From Yarrowia lipolytica (Eukaryota > Ascomycota > Dipodascomycetes > Dipodascales), in assembly GCF_001761485.1 (NCBI RefSeq), contig NC_090770.1:124001-188000 (forward strand): a stretch of 64,000 nucleotides of DNA, given 5' to 3'. Below, piece after piece: positions 42,287 through 52,618 of this stretch; position 1 is the first letter of the stretch, and every line of letters begins with the position of its first letter. Both the position numbers and the translations under genes were made by a program. The notes under the pieces were generated by a model. It was not told the DNA's origin. It saw only the letters and a list, made by a program, of their open reading frames with translations, and did no database searches.

Positions 42287-42361
42287 GCCATTGGGTTGGC
42301 GGAGAGCAACAGCCATTGGGTTGGCGGAGAGCAACAGCCATTGGGTTGGGAAAGTAACAGC
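42287..42361. repeat. 25-bp tandem repeat, three copies
   Basis: Copies start at 42287, 42312 and 42337; the unit begins GCCATTGGGTTGGCGGAGAG. The first two are identical and the third drifts after GGGTTGG. Confidence 0.85.
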
Positions 42362-43038
42362 CCCGCGAAGAGCAACATTGATTAGCGTCGATTGTGAGCC
42401 TTACCTGCGACGCTGAGGTCGGTTTGGATCGAGACCATCAATCCGCCAGCATACGGGCCGTGCGAACCAGTCGACAGGAGCCCTACAGGTGAGAAATGGG
42501 CGGGGGGAACAATTTTGAGCTTCGCAGAGACAAACTCTCCCCCCATTGGTTTTTTTTGCGGCTGAACCTTTTTATCCCCCCGGTGTGCTTCCATTTTCGA
42601 ACTCCGATGCAGAATCGGACATCGTATTGTGAACCCTCGGAGTCTCAAAGTTATCAGGGCCTTGGTTATGTCTGCTCGGAGACTGTGATCAGTGACATCG
42701 AGATGCGGTTGTAAAGAAAGACGCAGCTGCTGATAGGAGAGCGAATAGAGAGAGCGAAGAGCAGTGAACACGGCACGATGGCGTAGCCACTTGCTATTTA
42801 GCAGGAGTGAAGGAGACATTGGACAAAAGGAATCAATAGCGGAAGATTAGAATTCCGTTGTTGCAGAAAAACCTCGTACTTGTATCATCTACCGATGAAT
42901 GTCTGGTAACAGCAGGGAGAGCTCCGAGGCACGAGTCGGAGGCTAATCTTTCTAGGTTCCAAGCAAAAGCCGCTAAAGATCAGCTCCTATCGGGATAGAT
43001 AGATAAAGAGGGGCCATGGCCGTTTTCCCGGTGACCAA

Positions 43039-44535
43039 ATGTCCGTCATCATCTCCTATCAGGGAACCCACTTGGATCTTCCTTACGCACCAGCAGAAGA
43101 GTCCCATGATGATGATGATGATGATGGTGATGATCATGGGTCACCCAGCAGTAACACCACAGGGCTAGATGCTCTTTCCAAGACAACAATCTCCCTTTCC
43201 CGGTCCGACTCGCCTCTACCTTCGTTTGAACAAGTGATGCACGAACAGAGATCACTCATGGTGGATTTTACACCCATTGTCACCGTGAAGTACACGAAGA
43301 GCATGCGGGTCAAAAAGATGACCGCAGCTCTTGTTCGTCACATGATCGTGTCGGAGACTAGGACTCAAACAAACGAGACTCTGGTCCAATGGGATCTCTT
43401 TTCGGGTCGATGCAAGCCTGTGGAAGGGCCCATTTCTGAAATCGCCAGTCCTGTATCTATCCAGACTTCCACCCACAAGTACCCACTTCACTGCACTCTT
43501 CCAGCTGGGCTTCATGAAACTGCTTCCCACAACTCCAGCAAGCTGTGGTACACTCTGGAGACCCAGGTGAGCTGCCAAAAGCGGTTACATTCAAACTGCG
43601 GCCTCTTTGACTATTGCCAGGAGATTGTCATAGCTCGAGACAGACAGATGAACGACCAGGCTCTTCTCCCCGTCAATGTGTCGACTCCTTGGCTCAAAAA
43701 GCTCAGATTTGTTGTTTCTTACCCCCAGAAAGTCATTGTTTTGAATGAAGATACCGAGATCCCCGTCAAGATCACCACTACACTGTTTGAGAAGCCCATT
43801 CGGCTCAACACCGTCAACATCTCCGTGACCCAAACCTGCAATTCAAACGCCAACGATGCGCAGAAAACTAGACTCCTCACCGTGAATTCCAACCGATACA
43901 CGGATTCAGACGAGCTGGAGCACGACGAAATAGAACTCCAGCAAGCCAGGGAAGAAGGCTTCGACGTGAAGAAAAACTTTTTCGATTCCATCCATAGAGG
44001 CAATCTTCTCATCCCCGGAGCCGAGGAGACAGAGCTGGATTATACGCTGAAGTTGAATGTCCGGATCATCGACAAATTATCCGCATCAACCTCTCGCACT
44101 CACCCTCTTCACATAGTGCACAAGATACACGTGTCGCTGCGCTTCTCACAACTGGATATGACTGACCAGCCCAATCAGAAGACCCGAAGGTACGTGGACC
44201 TGTCTCTGTCTGCCCCTTTGGTGTTCTCCAGAACGCGGAGATCGCAGCCAGTGGACGCTTGTTTGAACCTCGTGCCGTTCGAGTATGAAGACTTTTTGCT
44301 GTGCGAGTACCCCCGGTTAAAGAATACAAACATGGTCTTCAAAAACGACTACGCAAACGACTCTGCTCCTCTCTACGAGTCTCTCCCACCCCCAGTTTAC
44401 GAAGCGATCGACTCAAAATGGGAATTCAAGGCGGATACCAGAGGAACGACTGGATGTATGACTCCAGGTGGATGTGTGGACCAAAGTGGAATGCGAAACA
44501 CGACAGGTTGGTGGTTTCGACGAACCATGTATTAG
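43039..44535 (+). CDS. Alpha-arrestin-like trafficking adaptor with PY motif
   Basis: A 498-residue protein that looks like an arrestin-related adaptor, which links membrane transporters to the Rsp5 ubiquitin ligase. The N-terminal 70 residues are acidic and Ser-rich (with DDDDDDGDD). The arrestin N-like part runs from about 75 to 210 and the C-like part from about 220 to 440, including the strand pattern LRFVVSYPQKVIVLNEDTEIPVKITTTLF and a LNVRIIDK-type segment followed by VHKIHVSLRFSQ. Near residue 458 is LPPPVYEA, a PPxY motif for WW domains of Rsp5, preceded by APLYESL. Arrestin assignment rests on overall pattern and the PY motif; which yeast ART it matches is unclear. A single exon, start at the first ATG in frame. 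Confidence 0.65.
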   Translation: MSVIISYQGTHLDLPYAPAEESHDDDDDDGDDHGSPSSNTTGLDALSKTTISLSRSDSPLPSFEQVMHEQRSLMVDFTPIVTVKYTKSMRVKKMTAALVRHMIVSETRTQTNETLVQWDLFSGRCKPVEGPISEIASPVSIQTSTHKYPLHCTLPAGLHETASHNSSKLWYTLETQVSCQKRLHSNCGLFDYCQEIVIARDRQMNDQALLPVNVSTPWLKKLRFVVSYPQKVIVLNEDTEIPVKITTTLFEKPIRLNTVNISVTQTCNSNANDAQKTRLLTVNSNRYTDSDELEHDEIELQQAREEGFDVKKNFFDSIHRGNLLIPGAEETELDYTLKLNVRIIDKLSASTSRTHPLHIVHKIHVSLRFSQLDMTDQPNQKTRRYVDLSLSAPLVFSRTRRSQPVDACLNLVPFEYEDFLLCEYPRLKNTNMVFKNDYANDSAPLYESLPPPVYEAIDSKWEFKADTRGTTGCMTPGGCVDQSGMRNTTGWWFRRTMY

Positions 44536-46584
44536 CAGATTATGCAAATGGCGATAAAGGACTTGCCAACGGTTCTAGCACTTGTCGAGAGACGTCTAAA
44601 GTGTAGAGAGCTGACGTCATGATCGTTTAATGGATCCAGACTCCAGCATTGAAGTCATGACACCCTTTCAGGGCCTCTAAGGGCTCTGTCAAGAAGCAGA
44701 AGTTTCCGTCCGTGAAATCAAGCGAGTGTTGGGCCAATGAGGTGGAATGTCTATCGTGACAGCTATATTTGAAGTCCAACTAAAACTTTTCGCTCCAGCA
44801 GGAAAACAGCAAGGAGTCTTATGATACTAACAGAACCAGTATTTACAGCGACAATACATATATAATTGCAATACAATACATTTACCCTTTTGTACACGCT
44901 CAGAACATGGCATCCAGGTTCGAGTCAATTGCATACTAAGAGATGTACTTGTAGGACTGGTCATATATACTAGGAACCGCCCTGTACGAAAAACACAGGC
45001 AACCTGGCCGAGCGGTCTAAGGCGCCAGGTTAAGGCAATACCTTGACAAATATCCTGGTCTCTTCGGAGGCGAGAGTTCGAATCTCTCGGTTGTCATTGC
45101 TACTGAGGTAGTTCTTTTTGCTTCTGGCAGACGACACTGTTATCGTCTCCAGGTGAGCTACAGTGCGTTTTTAGATGTAGTGGCATGTCTGTACAGTATC
45201 GGAGTAATACCATCTTCAGTCGTTGAGTACTGTTTCACTATTAGCATTGAAGTCAATGGTGAGATACTCGTAGCAGGTTGCAGAAGTAGATCTTTCAGTC
45301 CCCAAGTTCCGGTGATAGGAGACAGACGACACTACTGTCAAACCCGCTGAAGACTTGACTTCGACATGGAAAATGTCACAGATTCCAAACAGAAGTGAGA
45401 TCTCATAGACTGATAACCATTCATGCTTCGGTCCCTCCTTATCTATGTTGGCGAGTCTTATCTGCATTATCTAGGCATTAACCGCGCTTATCAGCATATT
45501 CGAGGCATGATTGCGCGAGAGTCAATAACGATCCGTGGAGGTGAGTAGAAACTCAAGAGAACCCCCTAGAGTTGGTTGCAAAGTGACTTGTAGTTGGACT
45601 GTTCCATTAGCGAGACTCATTGTGAACTCCTCTGCCACGGAAAAACTTGTATGAGTACACCATATAGAACAGTCTTAGGACATGAGTGCCTCCCCATCAC
45701 CATGTCCACACTCAAAAAACAACATTGACACCGGGCTACTTGTACAACGACTGACTCGGAGGTTCACTCTGAAGAGATCATGTTTGGAAAGATTGACAAT
45801 CTGACTGACAGCTGGTCAGCCTGGTCTTCTTTCTAGCTTGGATTGAAGACTGTCTTGCTCATTCTCCAATGAACCAGGTTCTATCTAACATGATTGCCGC
45901 TTCACGACAGTCCTCTTAAGAGACGACAGCCATTTCCAAACTTCTTCAAGGGAGCCAACGACAAGTATGTACTCAAATCCCATCAGATGCGTCAGGGAAA
46001 CGCTATCAATGTTGTATTCGGATGTCTGTGTACCATCGACGCCGCCAACCACTGCTCTCTTCTCCTTGTCAGTAGGAGGCAACATGACTCCTTTGTTCCC
46101 GGCCAGTTGACCTCGGAAAAACACTGTCCATGGCCATTGTAGGGTTTGCAAGGCTGTACCTCGTCTTCGTTCTCATTCTACTACAGTTCCCTCAAACCAC
46201 GTCCCATCTGACAAAGACACAATGAACTACACCTGTGTCGCTACGGTTTTTGTTATACTACTTTCTGCTTGCCACTTTGACCCTTGATCCTGTGGTTATA
46301 GAAGGGCAGATGGTGGCAGTGAGAGACTGACCATCAAGTGACAGTAGTATGTAATGTAATAAATGTGGTATACATACATTAATTGTTTAAATCGAATGCA
46401 AACGAGAGTAGCCTACCAGGACATCTGGTTGGTACTTGTTCTTATTCCAGAGTACCCTACCAGGACATCTGGTTGGTACCAGCGACATCTGGACGGAACT
46501 TGTTCTTGAGTACCCTACCCGTGACATTGGGCCGGTACTTGTTATTATTCCAGAGTACCCACCAGCGACATCTGGTCCTAGTTC
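44536..46584. other. Intergenic region with one tRNA gene
   Basis: It holds the tRNA-Leu gene at 44998-45096 and, near the HAT2 3' end, repeats of a CTACC-AGGACATCTGG-type phrase (about 46410-46590). No protein gene is supported. Confidence 0.6.
44998..45096 (+). tRNA. tRNA-Leu(AAG) with intron
   Basis: Acceptor GGCAACC/GGTTGTC, D-arm GCCGAGCGGTCTAAGGC, anticodon stem CCAGG/CCTGG, loop TT-AAG-G and a 17-base intron with ACCTTGA pairing to the anticodon. The T-arm is perfect (GAGAG, TTCGAAT, CTCTC). Nearly identical to the CAG gene at 40208 outside the anticodon and intron. A T5 run near 45114 can stop Pol III. Confidence 0.96.
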
Positions 46585-46590
46585 TTATTC
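46410..46590. repeat. Dispersed repeat of an ACATCTGG/GAGTACCC phrase
   Basis: ACATCTGG[TA] recurs at about 46421, 46464, 46486 and 46569, and TCCAGAGTA[CT]CC recurs at about 46446, 46549 and 46591, giving an irregular tandem array that ends inside the HAT2 3' end. Confidence 0.6.
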
Positions 46591-47778
46591 CAGAGTATCC
46601 TCAATCACCTCCAGCTCCGTGGGGCTGTAGATCTTGTCACTGACACCCCAGATCTGAGCAATATTGTCTTCCGACACCGATCCCAAACACCACTCCATCT
46701 CGGGGTTGTAAGCAAATGCAGATACGGGAGCGGTGTGACCTCCATGCATAAAAAACAGCTCGGGCGACGCGTCTTCAGCATCGTCCTGCGACTGCTCACA
46801 GCCAATGGTGTTCATGTTCCAGATGATCACTCGTCGGTCCTGTCCTCCAGTGGCGAGGTACTGTCCATGGAAAGGATCAAACTCGATGCCTGTCACGGCG
46901 CCATTGTGACCAGACAGAGAATGCAGCCGGTAGCCGGTATTTCGAATGTCGTAGAGGTTGACGGTGGACTCGGACGAACCAGCAGCAAAGAGATACTCGG
47001 AATGAGGAGAGAAAGCCAGACAGTTGTAAGGAGTGGGCTTGTCACCCGAGGGCGGTCGGGTCAGTGTACCGCCGGCTGTTTCGGGGGCTCGAGTGTCGTA
47101 CAGAGCAATGAATCCTTCTTCCAGAGCAGCTCCAATAATGTAGGGGAAGGTCTTGTGGCACTCAACATCATTGACGGAGGAGGTGGTGATGTTCCAGGTC
47201 GATTTCTTGGACTCCAGGTTCCACAAAATCACTTTTCCATCCTCGCCGCCGGAAACCAATGCCTCGGGGTCTCCAGCACCTCCTCTTCCTACAGACCACG
47301 CCAGACCAAAGGCGTTGGTTGTGTGCTCCTTTAGAGTAACAGGTGTCTCATCGACGCTGCCGGTGATAGATCTGACGAAGATGGTGCCCTCACCGTTGAT
47401 AGATGCCATCAAATCCCCACAGCTCTTGATCTTGTTGGGTTCTCCGTCATGGGACCACTCCTTGACTGTCTTGAATCGCAGATCAGCAGGCCGTCCATTG
47501 GGTCCGAGTTTGCCCAGGTCGCCCAAGTCGAGCGGAATCGTGCTCTCCATCAGCACAATCTTCTCCTTTTCCTCCTTGTCCTGCGAAAAGGTGCCCGCCA
47601 GCGCCTGGTGAACCCCCATGCCCGCGGCCTCATCCTCTCTGTAACCACACCAATCGAAGGTCAGAGACGGCCACGTCATGGTGGTTTCGGAAACAAACGA
47701 GTACATGTACGGACAGTTCCTCTTCCAGGTCTCGTACTCGGCCCCAATGTCCGGGGTCTCTTTTTCGGGGGAAGCCAT
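46585..47778 (-). CDS. HAT2: WD40 histone-binding protein HAT2 (RBBP4/7 family)
   Basis: A 397-residue WD40 protein of the RbAp46/48 family, the histone-binding subunit of the Hat1 acetyltransferase complex that acetylates new H4. The N-terminal helix YETWKRNCPYMYSFVSETTMTWPSLTFDW is the family H4-binding segment. Six to seven repeats follow (for example LAFSPHSEYLFAAGSSESTVNLYDIR and GIEFDPFHGQYLATGGQDRRVIIWNM). Near the end, the negatively charged loop CEQSQDDAEDASPELFFMHGGHTAPV is the classic PP-loop of this family. HAT2 is favoured over MSI1 by the VSET-TWPSLT wording, but MSI1 remains possible. An ATG 14 codons upstream (47820) lacks family similarity. An ACGCGT box is 60 bp upstream. 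The gene is first of three replication or chromatin genes on this strand. Confidence 0.87.
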   Translation of the reverse strand: MASPEKETPDIGAEYETWKRNCPYMYSFVSETTMTWPSLTFDWCGYREDEAAGMGVHQALAGTFSQDKEEKEKIVLMESTIPLDLGDLGKLGPNGRPADLRFKTVKEWSHDGEPNKIKSCGDLMASINGEGTIFVRSITGSVDETPVTLKEHTTNAFGLAWSVGRGGAGDPEALVSGGEDGKVILWNLESKKSTWNITTSSVNDVECHKTFPYIIGAALEEGFIALYDTRAPETAGGTLTRPPSGDKPTPYNCLAFSPHSEYLFAAGSSESTVNLYDIRNTGYRLHSLSGHNGAVTGIEFDPFHGQYLATGGQDRRVIIWNMNTIGCEQSQDDAEDASPELFFMHGGHTAPVSAFAYNPEMEWCLGSVSEDNIAQIWGVSDKIYSPTELEVIEDTLE

Positions 47779-47837
47779 TGTGAATTGAGTGATGTTGGTG
47801 ATTTTAGCCACGCGCAGCAACTAATATATCTACATCA

Positions 47838-47843
47838 ACGCGT
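47838..47843. promoter_or_regulatory. MCB box (ACGCGT) upstream of HAT2
   Basis: ACGCGT, the MBF site of G1/S genes, lies 60 bp upstream of the HAT2 start codon. Confidence 0.65.
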
Positions 47844-48477
47844 TTTTAAGGTTAGGAGGAGAGTTGAGAGGGCGTGTGTTCGATTTGCGGTGGTGTTGTT
47901 GGAGTGAAATTATTCTAGAAAATGTCCAAAATTGGATTTCAGAGAAACTTTTCAATTTATCAGGTATTTTTGAGTACAATTAAACAAAAAAAAACCCACT
48001 TATCTCCCCAATAGTCGCTTTTTGAAGCGACCCTTTACCCACCCCCAGCGTCGTATAATTATCCCGATTGGGAAGGGCGGCCGTAGTGGTGGCAACCTGG
48101 AGAGGGACGTTTCTGCCTGACATAATTGGCTGAAGAAGAGTACGATGAACGTTGTGCGACTTGTATTTTCTAGAATAAAACATAATCAAACAAAATCACG
48201 TTTCTCAGGTTTCGAGAGAGCGCCATACGCACTTACTATGGCGATTCCACGAGTGGCCACCCCACTGGCCGAACCGTAATATGGAAAATAAATATTTCAC
48301 GTAAAAAAAAAACGCGTAAAGTGTAAGCGACGTGTTGGCTGCATGGTTCACGACAGAAAACAAAGCAGTTAGTTCAAACCGTCGCGTGCCATTATTTATA
48401 CAGCTCTCTGTGCTCTCTCTGTGCTCTGTGGGCTCTGCTCTCTGTGCTCTGTGTTCTCTGAGCACTCTGTCCGGGAA

Positions 48478-49690
48478 ACGGTAGCAATAGACAGACAGAG
48501 ACTCGCGCCCGACCAGGAAGATGACGTTGCAAAATGGGTTATACAGAGAGTGAGAGCGGGTGGCCTCCCGAACATGAAGACGTGGCCGACTTGCAAGTGG
48601 GTTGCTCTCATGGCTATGGTCCCATCGGAAAAAGATGAATCAGCAGGTTCCTCAAGCGCGCCATGGTGTTCTCAAGTCGGGTGTGGAGGCGGTACGAATG
48701 GACGACAAACGGTCGGTTCTATACCCACATTGGACGCGAAAAGTTCGCCAGTATCGCCTACTATGACGTTTGGAACATGGACCAGATGGGCAACGGTGGA
48801 GAGTGACTGTCATGCTGAACAGACAATGTTTCAGAGGACACCGAAAGCCGGAAAGTGGAATACCGTGGTTGAGGCGGTTTCTGCCGGAGGAAAACCATCC
48901 CACCACTGGTCACCTTCAGAGGGTGCGATCCAGACAAGAGCACTCGACAGCTCCGTCAGGGGTGGCATGTGACCGTGCAAAAGAAGGCTTGATTGATTGA
49001 CAACTGAAATTTTCGACGTGAATAGCGACCGTCGATGAAGCTGTCCTCACGGCTCCCGAGGATGAGTCTACCTTGATCTCGGATGATTCTCTGGACGATT
49101 CATTGAGTTTCCCGACATCTGTGGGCAAGAAAAACCCGTTCTCTGCCAGCCCCGGAGCCCAGAAAGCCTGGGAGGAGCTTTGTGCTTCAAGGAGGACCTC
49201 TGATATCGAGCTTCGTGAGTACCTGTGGGAATGTATTCTAAGCCGACTTTTACAGAGTCAGGGCTTGAAAAATCAAGAGCACTTCATGTAGTCTTGATGA
49301 AGGGGTCCTAAAGACTAGACGGACGGACGAGGAGAGTGAAAGTGAGGTTGAGGTGGCACCGCATGACAATCTCCTCTTCGCAGTCATCTGATAGATCTTC
49401 CCCGCCCCAGCTCCGGCGGCCAACGACTTCCCTAGGCGACGCGGGAGATCTTATGCTGCTTCCACCGAAACTTTCGAGGCTGGGCTAGTGCCAGGAGCCG
49501 ATACGAGTACCCTTGTCCAGAAACGCCCGAGAGGAAGATCTCGAAAACAGTGAGCTGTTCAGATGTCGATAGGCCGAGAAAGAGAGGACGTCCGCCGAAG
49601 AATACGCTACCCGAGGCTCCACCACACTCTACTTGTGTACCAGTCGTCGAGACCTTGGGTAATGTGTCTCGTTGCAGTGGTCAATGACTT
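48478..49690 (+). mobile_element. Decayed Fot1/pogo-type DNA transposon
   Basis: Transposase pieces lie in several frames. First comes a CENP-B-like helix-turn-helix: DRQRLAPDQEDDVAKWVIQ (about 48490-48550), then WPPEHEDVADLQ and, in the next frame piece, PIGKR followed by an in-frame stop and ISRFLKR (about 48620-48650). A DDE-region fragment, TPKAGKWNTVVEAVSAGGK (about 48838-48895), is next. A C-terminal stretch with KNPFSASPGAQKAWEELCASRR (about 49129-49195) and an AT-hook-like RKRGRPPK (about 49570-49595) end it. At least two frame changes, one stop and loss of much of the catalytic core show that it is dead. Terminal inverted repeats were not found by eye. Fot1-like elements are known in this yeast. 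Confidence 0.7.
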
Positions 49691-50383
49691 CTAGGACTCC
49701 AACTAGCACATTAGGTGGGAACGCTTGTGCAATGTGGTGTGTGACCTGGGTGGATATACTTGATAGTAGTTGTGTAATAATCATTGTGATTTGAACCAAC
49801 TACTTTATGAACATCCATACTTTCCTTCATAATACAAATCAGGACAAGCCTTGTCAACCAGATAACTGAAAGACCTTTGCGTGAAGACCTGTACAAGTGT
49901 ACTAGTAGCTGTTTGTGCTTAAGGACAACGGTTGGTGCTCAGCTGAGATCTTGGGTCATTTCTGATGCTGAGTAAGAGATGTCTTTCACGTATGAATCTG
50001 TGGAGTCAAGACTTGTTCATGGATAATCAACCAATGGTGTTTTTCGCCTTACAAGCGGATACTGAGAGAAGTACAGAGTGCGATACTTTAGATAGATGTA
50101 CATACTGTAGTACATACAGTACTGTATCTTTCTCGTCCACCTCTACAAGTTCAACATGTTGTATAAACGGTCGTCTGGCGTAACCCGGAGACTCTTGCCT
50201 TCACCATCATTAAACACCCATTTGTCGGCGAACTCGCAGTTCATTATAAATTAATAAAATTACACTAACTAATTTCTATACAGTCGTCTCCTTGAAGTCT
50301 CCATCGTTCCTCCGTCGTTTCTCCATGTTCCTCCGCAGGTTCGTCAAGACCTAGCCTTGGTTCCCATACATTCAAATATCCCA

Positions 50384-52618
50384 CTAAACACCAACTCGGT
50401 AAACTCGTTGTCGCTGCATTCTGAACTGAATGACCTCCGATCTCTCCAGAGCATGAAGCGTTCGGTCAAGAGCCTCCTGGCTATGGTTTCGAGTGTTGAC
50501 AAACTCGGTAACCAGACGAGAATAACTCGTCGACCAGCCCATGGGCAGACGTCGTCGCAGCTCCTGGTCGATCTGTGTCACCTCCTCCATGATGGTATCC
50601 TTTCCAGACGTTCCCTGGGTAACGGCATCCATTGTAGATGCATTAAACAGTCGAATGGCCTCCTCCACATGGGCAGCGCTGGCCACAGGCTGAAGCTCCA
50701 GCTTGGCAAGGGCCTCTGTGATTCGAACAATAGCTTCTAGCTGTCGAACGGTGATGGGAATCGACGACTTTCTGCCCATCTGACGCTCGGCAGCCGCAAC
50801 TTGTCTTCTGAGCTCGACAAAGTGGCCAGACAGACGCTCCGATGCTTCGTCTGACAGAACGGGAGCCACCTTCTGTCGACAGTACGAAATGTATCGTTTA
50901 AGCAGATCCAGAGGAATCTCTCCCTCCTCTTCCGTCTTGTTTCCGGTCTCGTGGATGGCCATGACGTGCTTGGCGATGGTGGCGTCTCTGGAGGCATTGT
51001 GGTCATCCTTGATGAGGAAAATCATATCGAAACGCGACAAAATGGTGGTCTGGAAGTCAATGTTTTCGCCCGGCGATTTCATGTCGTCGTATCGGCCGAA
51101 AATGGGGTTGGCCGCCGCCAGAACGGCTGTTCGAGAGTTGAGAACGGTGGTGATACCGGCCTTGGCAATGGAGATGGTCTGCTGCTCCATGGCCTCATGG
51201 ATAGCAACTCGATCGTCATCCCGCATCTTGTCAAACTCATCAATACAGACTACTCCTCCATCAGCAAGCACCATGGCTCCTCCTTCGAGGTAAAACTCCC
51301 GAGACCCCGACTCTCGCTGCACACTGGCAGTCAGACCGGCAGCGGAAGAACCCTTACCGGAGGTGTAGATGGCGATAGGAGACACCTTCTCGACAAACTT
51401 GAGCAGCTGCGACTTGGCAGTACCGGGGTCACCCAGCAGCAAGACGTTAATATCTCCTCTGAGTCGCATTCCATCTGGAAGTAGCTTCTTGGAGCCACCT
51501 ACCAGAAGGCATGCAATGGCCTTCTTGACGTCTGTGTTTCCGTAAATGGACGGAGCAATGGAGCCTGTGATCTTTTCGTAGAGATCGGGCTCTTTACTGA
51601 GGGTAATCATCATCTGCTCTTCGGCTTCTGAAAAGATAACCTCTCTAGAAGGGTTGAGTCCATCGGCAACAGGAGCGTTGTTAGAATCAAGACCAGTCAT
51701 TCCCACTAGTCGAATGTAGGGACTCTTGATGGCCACGGCACCCTTGACTCCAGCCTTGTTGTTGTTCTTTCCCTTTTGCGCCGAGTAAATGGCATAGACG
51801 CCGATGGCCATGATTCGAGTGCCGGGAACCACCCGGTTGGCGAGATAGCCATCGGCGCAAATGATCACGTGACGGGGCATTTCTCCCACGGGCACCATTT
51901 CTGGCGCCTCCTGCATCTTGAGCACCTGCTGGTCGACAAACTCGCTCTTTTCGTGCAGGATCTTGTAGGGGTCCAGGGGACAGTTTTTGGCTTCTCCATT
52001 GGGGTTGGGGGGTCCCTGGCAGGCTCGAGGAATGTTGAGAGAGGCGAATCCGGGAGTCACTTCGATTTTGATCTGGTCTTTGCAGTGTGAGCAAATGAGA
52101 GTGACCGTCTTGACCTTGTTGCTGACGCTGCCACTTCCGATGATGATTCCGGGCACTCGAACCAGTCGGGAAACATGTGTCGATCCGAGATCTCGAATCT
52201 GGGTGATGGAGGCGTCCGATCTGAGCGTCACCTGGACGTAGGGGACCTTGGCAATGGCGTCGGGCCCCTCTTTTCGTAGTCGCTCGTCTGCCTCATCCAT
52301 ATAAGGGTTGATTAGTCGTCTTGCCACGTTGGCAGCAGCCAGCTGGAACAGATTGAGCATTCCGGTGGGGTCGTCCGCCAGCCGTTGACCCAGATCTCCA
52401 TCGTACGCTCGGACATGAGCAATGTCCACTTCTATGGTCAGAATGCCGCCCAGAATGTTGTCTTGCAGCTGGTCTCGGTAGATGAAATTGCCGTCAATGT
52501 AGAACTCGCGGATGAAGTCGGCGTACTTGCGGGTGAGTCCGACGTTGGTGTCCTCGACCCGGTCGTCGTCGCCGGGCAGCACTTGTGTGGAATACACTCT
52601 TCCTGTATCGAAGGACAT
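50384..52618 (-). CDS. MCM5: MCM5, subunit of the MCM2-7 replicative helicase
   Basis: A 744-residue AAA+ protein of the Mcm5 (Cdc46) type, part of the ring helicase loaded at replication origins. The N-terminal part has a zinc motif beginning CSHCKDQ and ending near NCPLDPYKI (about residues 175-225). The AAA+ core has Walker A GDPGTAKSQLLKF, Walker B VCIDEFDKM and the arginine-finger region LSRFDMIFLIKD. The C-terminal part has the usual winged-helix-like segment. The Mcm5-type N-terminus (MSFDTGRVYSTQVL) starts at 52618; an in-frame ATG 35 codons upstream adds unrelated sequence. Length fits the family (about 730-775). ACGCGT boxes lie 75 and about 300 bp upstream. Confidence 0.97.
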   Translation of the reverse strand: MSFDTGRVYSTQVLPGDDDRVEDTNVGLTRKYADFIREFYIDGNFIYRDQLQDNILGGILTIEVDIAHVRAYDGDLGQRLADDPTGMLNLFQLAAANVARRLINPYMDEADERLRKEGPDAIAKVPYVQVTLRSDASITQIRDLGSTHVSRLVRVPGIIIGSGSVSNKVKTVTLICSHCKDQIKIEVTPGFASLNIPRACQGPPNPNGEAKNCPLDPYKILHEKSEFVDQQVLKMQEAPEMVPVGEMPRHVIICADGYLANRVVPGTRIMAIGVYAIYSAQKGKNNNKAGVKGAVAIKSPYIRLVGMTGLDSNNAPVADGLNPSREVIFSEAEEQMMITLSKEPDLYEKITGSIAPSIYGNTDVKKAIACLLVGGSKKLLPDGMRLRGDINVLLLGDPGTAKSQLLKFVEKVSPIAIYTSGKGSSAAGLTASVQRESGSREFYLEGGAMVLADGGVVCIDEFDKMRDDDRVAIHEAMEQQTISIAKAGITTVLNSRTAVLAAANPIFGRYDDMKSPGENIDFQTTILSRFDMIFLIKDDHNASRDATIAKHVMAIHETGNKTEEEGEIPLDLLKRYISYCRQKVAPVLSDEASERLSGHFVELRRQVAAAERQMGRKSSIPITVRQLEAIVRITEALAKLELQPVASAAHVEEAIRLFNASTMDAVTQGTSGKDTIMEEVTQIDQELRRRLPMGWSTSYSRLVTEFVNTRNHSQEALDRTLHALERSEVIQFRMQRQRVYRVGV

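Larger units (their letters stand above)
40072..43038. other. Intergenic region with two tRNA genes and a telomere-repeat patch
   Basis: Apart from the tRNA-Leu genes at 40208-40304 (+) and 41312-41411 (-), it holds a perfect double telomere repeat (40592-40611), short CACCA-ACGACAC repeats near 40925-40990, GTAC-rich motifs (41810-41860), a GC-richer island (about 41920-42830) with a 25-bp tandem repeat, and the arrestin promoter. A minus-strand frame at 42382-42819 (145 codons) is not recognised. Confidence 0.55.
47779..50383. other. Intergenic region with a DNA-transposon relic
   Basis: The HAT2 promoter is at the left. A CTCTGTG-type microsatellite (48401-48470) leads into the Fot1/pogo relic (about 48478-49690). 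The rest, with GTAC-rich motifs near 50095-50135, carries no recognised gene. Confidence 0.6.

Noticed and set aside
44825-44833. A perfect TACTAACAG splice-acceptor-like site downstream of the arrestin gene
   Set aside because: No acceptable donor was found near the arrestin 3' end, so a terminal intron could not be supported.
45096-45216. Possible 5S rRNA fused behind a tRNA gene, as known in this yeast
   Set aside because: The sequences after all three tRNA genes were checked for 5S landmarks; none was found, and Pol III T-runs follow directly.
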